Shown here in pieces: positions 13,690 to 15,112 of a stretch of DNA of 15,112 nucleotides. This DNA comes from an uncultured Candidatus Saccharibacteria bacterium (GTDB taxonomy: Bacteria; Patescibacteriota; Saccharimonadia; Saccharimonadales; Saccharimonadaceae). The stretch is from the NCBI GenBank assembly GCA_938041005.1, contig CALHZJ010000096.1:1-15112 (forward strand), read 5' to 3'. Position 1 is the stretch's first letter, and every line of letters begins with the position of its first letter. The notes under the pieces are model-generated. The model saw nothing but the letters and a program-made list of their open reading frames with translations, was not told the origin of the DNA and ran no database searches. The translations under genes were made by a program, and so were the position numbers.

Positions 13690-14247
13690 ATGATTGTGAA
13701 TAATATTTTAGATGACAGCGCAATCTCCGCGCTTAAAAATGGGCAATTGATAATTACTAAAACTGACACGATTTACGGAATATTAGCCGCTGCCAATTCA
13801 GAAAAAGCCGTCGAGAGATTATACGAAGTTAAGCGGCGCCCCTTGGATAAACCCGTTATTATTTTGGTTGCGGATATTGACGACATTCCTAATCTCACGC
13901 CATCGATCAAGCATAAATATCAAGAAATCTCCAAAAATAGACCAACGACAATCGTCACCAAAGTGAGTCCTAATTTTCTGCCACATCTTCCGAGAAACGG
14001 CGGAACATTGGCATTCAGAGTCGTACCAGAATCTCCATTAGCAGAGTTAATTCGAACCGTCGGCCTTTTGGTCGCGCCCAGCGCAAATCCATCAGGAGAA
14101 GAACCGGCAAAGAACGTCACCGAAGCAATAAATTACTTCCACGAATTAGTGCCGATTTATGTCGATTCTGGAGAAGTCGCCGACGCTCAACCGTCGCAAA
14201 TTGTCCGAATCAATGAGGGCGGGGAAATTGAGTTTTTAAGAAGATAA
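13690..14247 (+). CDS. tsaC: L-threonylcarbamoyladenylate synthase (YrdC/Sua5 family)
   Basis: A 185-residue enzyme that makes threonylcarbamoyl-AMP from threonine, bicarbonate and ATP. This is the first step of t6A modification at position 37 of tRNAs that read ANN codons. Motifs are KTDTIYG (24-30), KRRPLDKP (48-55), the GTLAFRV strand (105-111) and SANPSGE (131-137), all intact. The length fits the short TsaC form without the extra C-terminal Sua5 domain. GGAAG lies 9 bases before the ATG, a modest ribosome binding site. It follows the rplK terminator closely and converges on the enolase gene. The TsaB/D/E partners are not in the window. Confidence 0.93.
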   Translation: MIVNNILDDSAISALKNGQLIITKTDTIYGILAAANSEKAVERLYEVKRRPLDKPVIILVADIDDIPNLTPSIKHKYQEISKNRPTTIVTKVSPNFLPHLPRNGGTLAFRVVPESPLAELIRTVGLLVAPSANPSGEEPAKNVTEAINYFHELVPIYVDSGEVADAQPSQIVRINEGGEIEFLRR

Positions 14248-14278
14248 TCCTCGAAGAATTATCAAAAAATCGCCAAAT

Positions 14279-14316
14279 AAAAAAGACTTCCTCTGAATTA
14301 CAGGGAAGTCTTTTTT
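14279..14316. terminator. Bidirectional terminator between tsaC and enolase
   Basis: A stem GACTTCC/GGAAGTC is extended by six A's on the left pairing with six T's on the right, around a 12-base loop. Either strand reads a hairpin followed by a T-run, and it lies between convergent genes, so it should end both transcripts. Confidence 0.9.
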
Positions 14317-14323
14317 ATGAGAG

Positions 14324-15112
14324 TTACTTCACAAACGGATGCGCAATCTCCAAATCTGGGCGCTTTTCCGCAATTCTCAGCAGCTCGTTATACTTAGCAA
14401 TTCGCTCTGAACGCGACATCGAGCCGGTCTTAATTTGACCCGTGCCCAAACCGACCGCCAAGTGAGAAATCGTTACGTCCTCCGTCTCGCCAGATCGGTG
14501 GCTCATCACTGTATTCCAGCCAGCGTTCTTTGCCATCAAAACAGCTTGAATCGTCTCAGTCAATGTACCAATTTGGTTCGGCTTGATTAAGATCGCATTG
14601 CCAGCCTTTTCTTCGATTCCGCGCTTCAATCGCTCGACATTCGTCACCAAAAGATCGTCGCCAACCAATTGCGCAAAATTGCCCAAATCAGCCGTCATTT
14701 TCTCCCAATCTTCCCAAGCTTCTTCGTTCAATCCATCCTCAATCGAGAGAACAGGGACGCGTTCCAACAGGGCTTTATACGTGCGAATCATTTCATCAGC
14801 CGACAGAATTCGGTGTTCAGTCGCCAAGTTATATTTGCCGTCCTTGTAAAGCTCGCTAGCCGCAACATCCAGCGCAAAACCAAAGTCCACGCCTAATTTA
14901 TAGCCAGCCTGCTCGATGGCGCGAGATAGCAACAAAATAGGCTCCATATTACCATTCCTGACATGAGGTGCATAGCCGCCCTCATCGCCAACCGTCGTAG
15001 GATAGCCTTCGTCTTTCAGGATTTTTGCCAACGCATGGAAAACTTCCGCGCTCATTCGAACTGCGTCCGCAAAAGTTGCCGCGCTAGTTGGAATAATCAT
15101 ATATTCCTGAAA
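14324..15112 (-). CDS. eno: Enolase (5' end beyond the window)
   Basis: The last 262 residues of enolase, which converts 2-phosphoglycerate to phosphoenolpyruvate in glycolysis. The frame runs open to the window edge, and the first visible codons read FQEYMIIP, an internal enolase segment, so the roughly 150-160 N-terminal residues are missing; the internal ATG at 15100 is not the start. Active-site motifs are present: GDEGGYAP (catalytic Glu), FALDVAAS (Mg ligand), SIEDGLNEEAWEDW (Mg ligand), LVGDDLLVTN (Mg ligand), LIKPNQIGTLTET (catalytic Lys), SHRSGETED and GQIKTGSMSRSER. Nothing suggests decay. It presumably signals a working lower glycolysis and ends at a bidirectional terminator shared with tsaC. 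Confidence 0.98.
   Translation of the reverse strand, partial: FQEYMIIPTSAATFADAVRMSAEVFHALAKILKDEGYPTTVGDEGGYAPHVRNGNMEPILLLSRAIEQAGYKLGVDFGFALDVAASELYKDGKYNLATEHRILSADEMIRTYKALLERVPVLSIEDGLNEEAWEDWEKMTADLGNFAQLVGDDLLVTNVERLKRGIEEKAGNAILIKPNQIGTLTETIQAVLMAKNAGWNTVMSHRSGETEDVTISHLAVGLGTGQIKTGSMSRSERIAKYNELLRIAEKRPDLEIAHPFVK

Overview
The window looks like a piece of a small, AT-leaning bacterial chromosome, most likely from the Candidate Phyla Radiation and perhaps Candidatus Saccharibacteria (TM7). That placement is an inference from compact spacing, extended -10 promoters, several apparently leaderless mRNAs and the style of the informational proteins. No rRNA or other decisive marker is present. 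TGA is used as a normal stop: the glycosyltransferase ends in a TGA that overlaps the next ATG. This argues against the Gracilibacteria/Absconditabacteria code, in which UGA is glycine.

Left part (1-5490). A tRNA-Thr(GGT) with its own promoter and terminator abuts a two-gene operon on the minus strand. The first gene (1114-5382) encodes one 1422-residue polypeptide that joins a GIY-YIG-like nuclease domain, an SF2 DEAH helicase/translocase, an Eco57I-like gamma N6-adenine methyltransferase and a C-terminal target-recognition-like region. The second (141-1106) encodes a methyltransferase-like companion without the catalytic NPPY motif. Together they look like a single-chain restriction-modification or phage-defence system. 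It is visibly more AT-rich than the rest of the window. A near-perfect 46-bp palindrome lies inside its coding sequence.

Middle (5460-9480). Divergent from the defence operon is an ADP-ribosylglycohydrolase gene, followed by rpmG (L33) with its own promoter and a strong terminator. Convergent to rpmG is a two-gene alpha-glucan cassette on the minus strand: a GT4/GT5-like glycosyltransferase whose stop overlaps the start of a GH57 amylase-family enzyme.

Right part (9520-15112). A tRNA-Trp(CCA) with promoter and terminator is followed by a P-loop kinase-like gene and a YgjP/DUF45 metallopeptidase gene in one operon. Next come a membrane PAS histidine kinase without an adjacent response regulator, then secE-nusG and rplK. 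Here rplK has its own promoter and terminator and is not followed by rplA. A tsaC/YrdC gene for tRNA t6A synthesis follows and converges on enolase, which is cut by the window edge; a bidirectional terminator separates the two.

The right half is largely housekeeping (translation, protein export, transcription elongation, glycolysis). The main accessory element is the restriction-modification-like operon at 141-5382.
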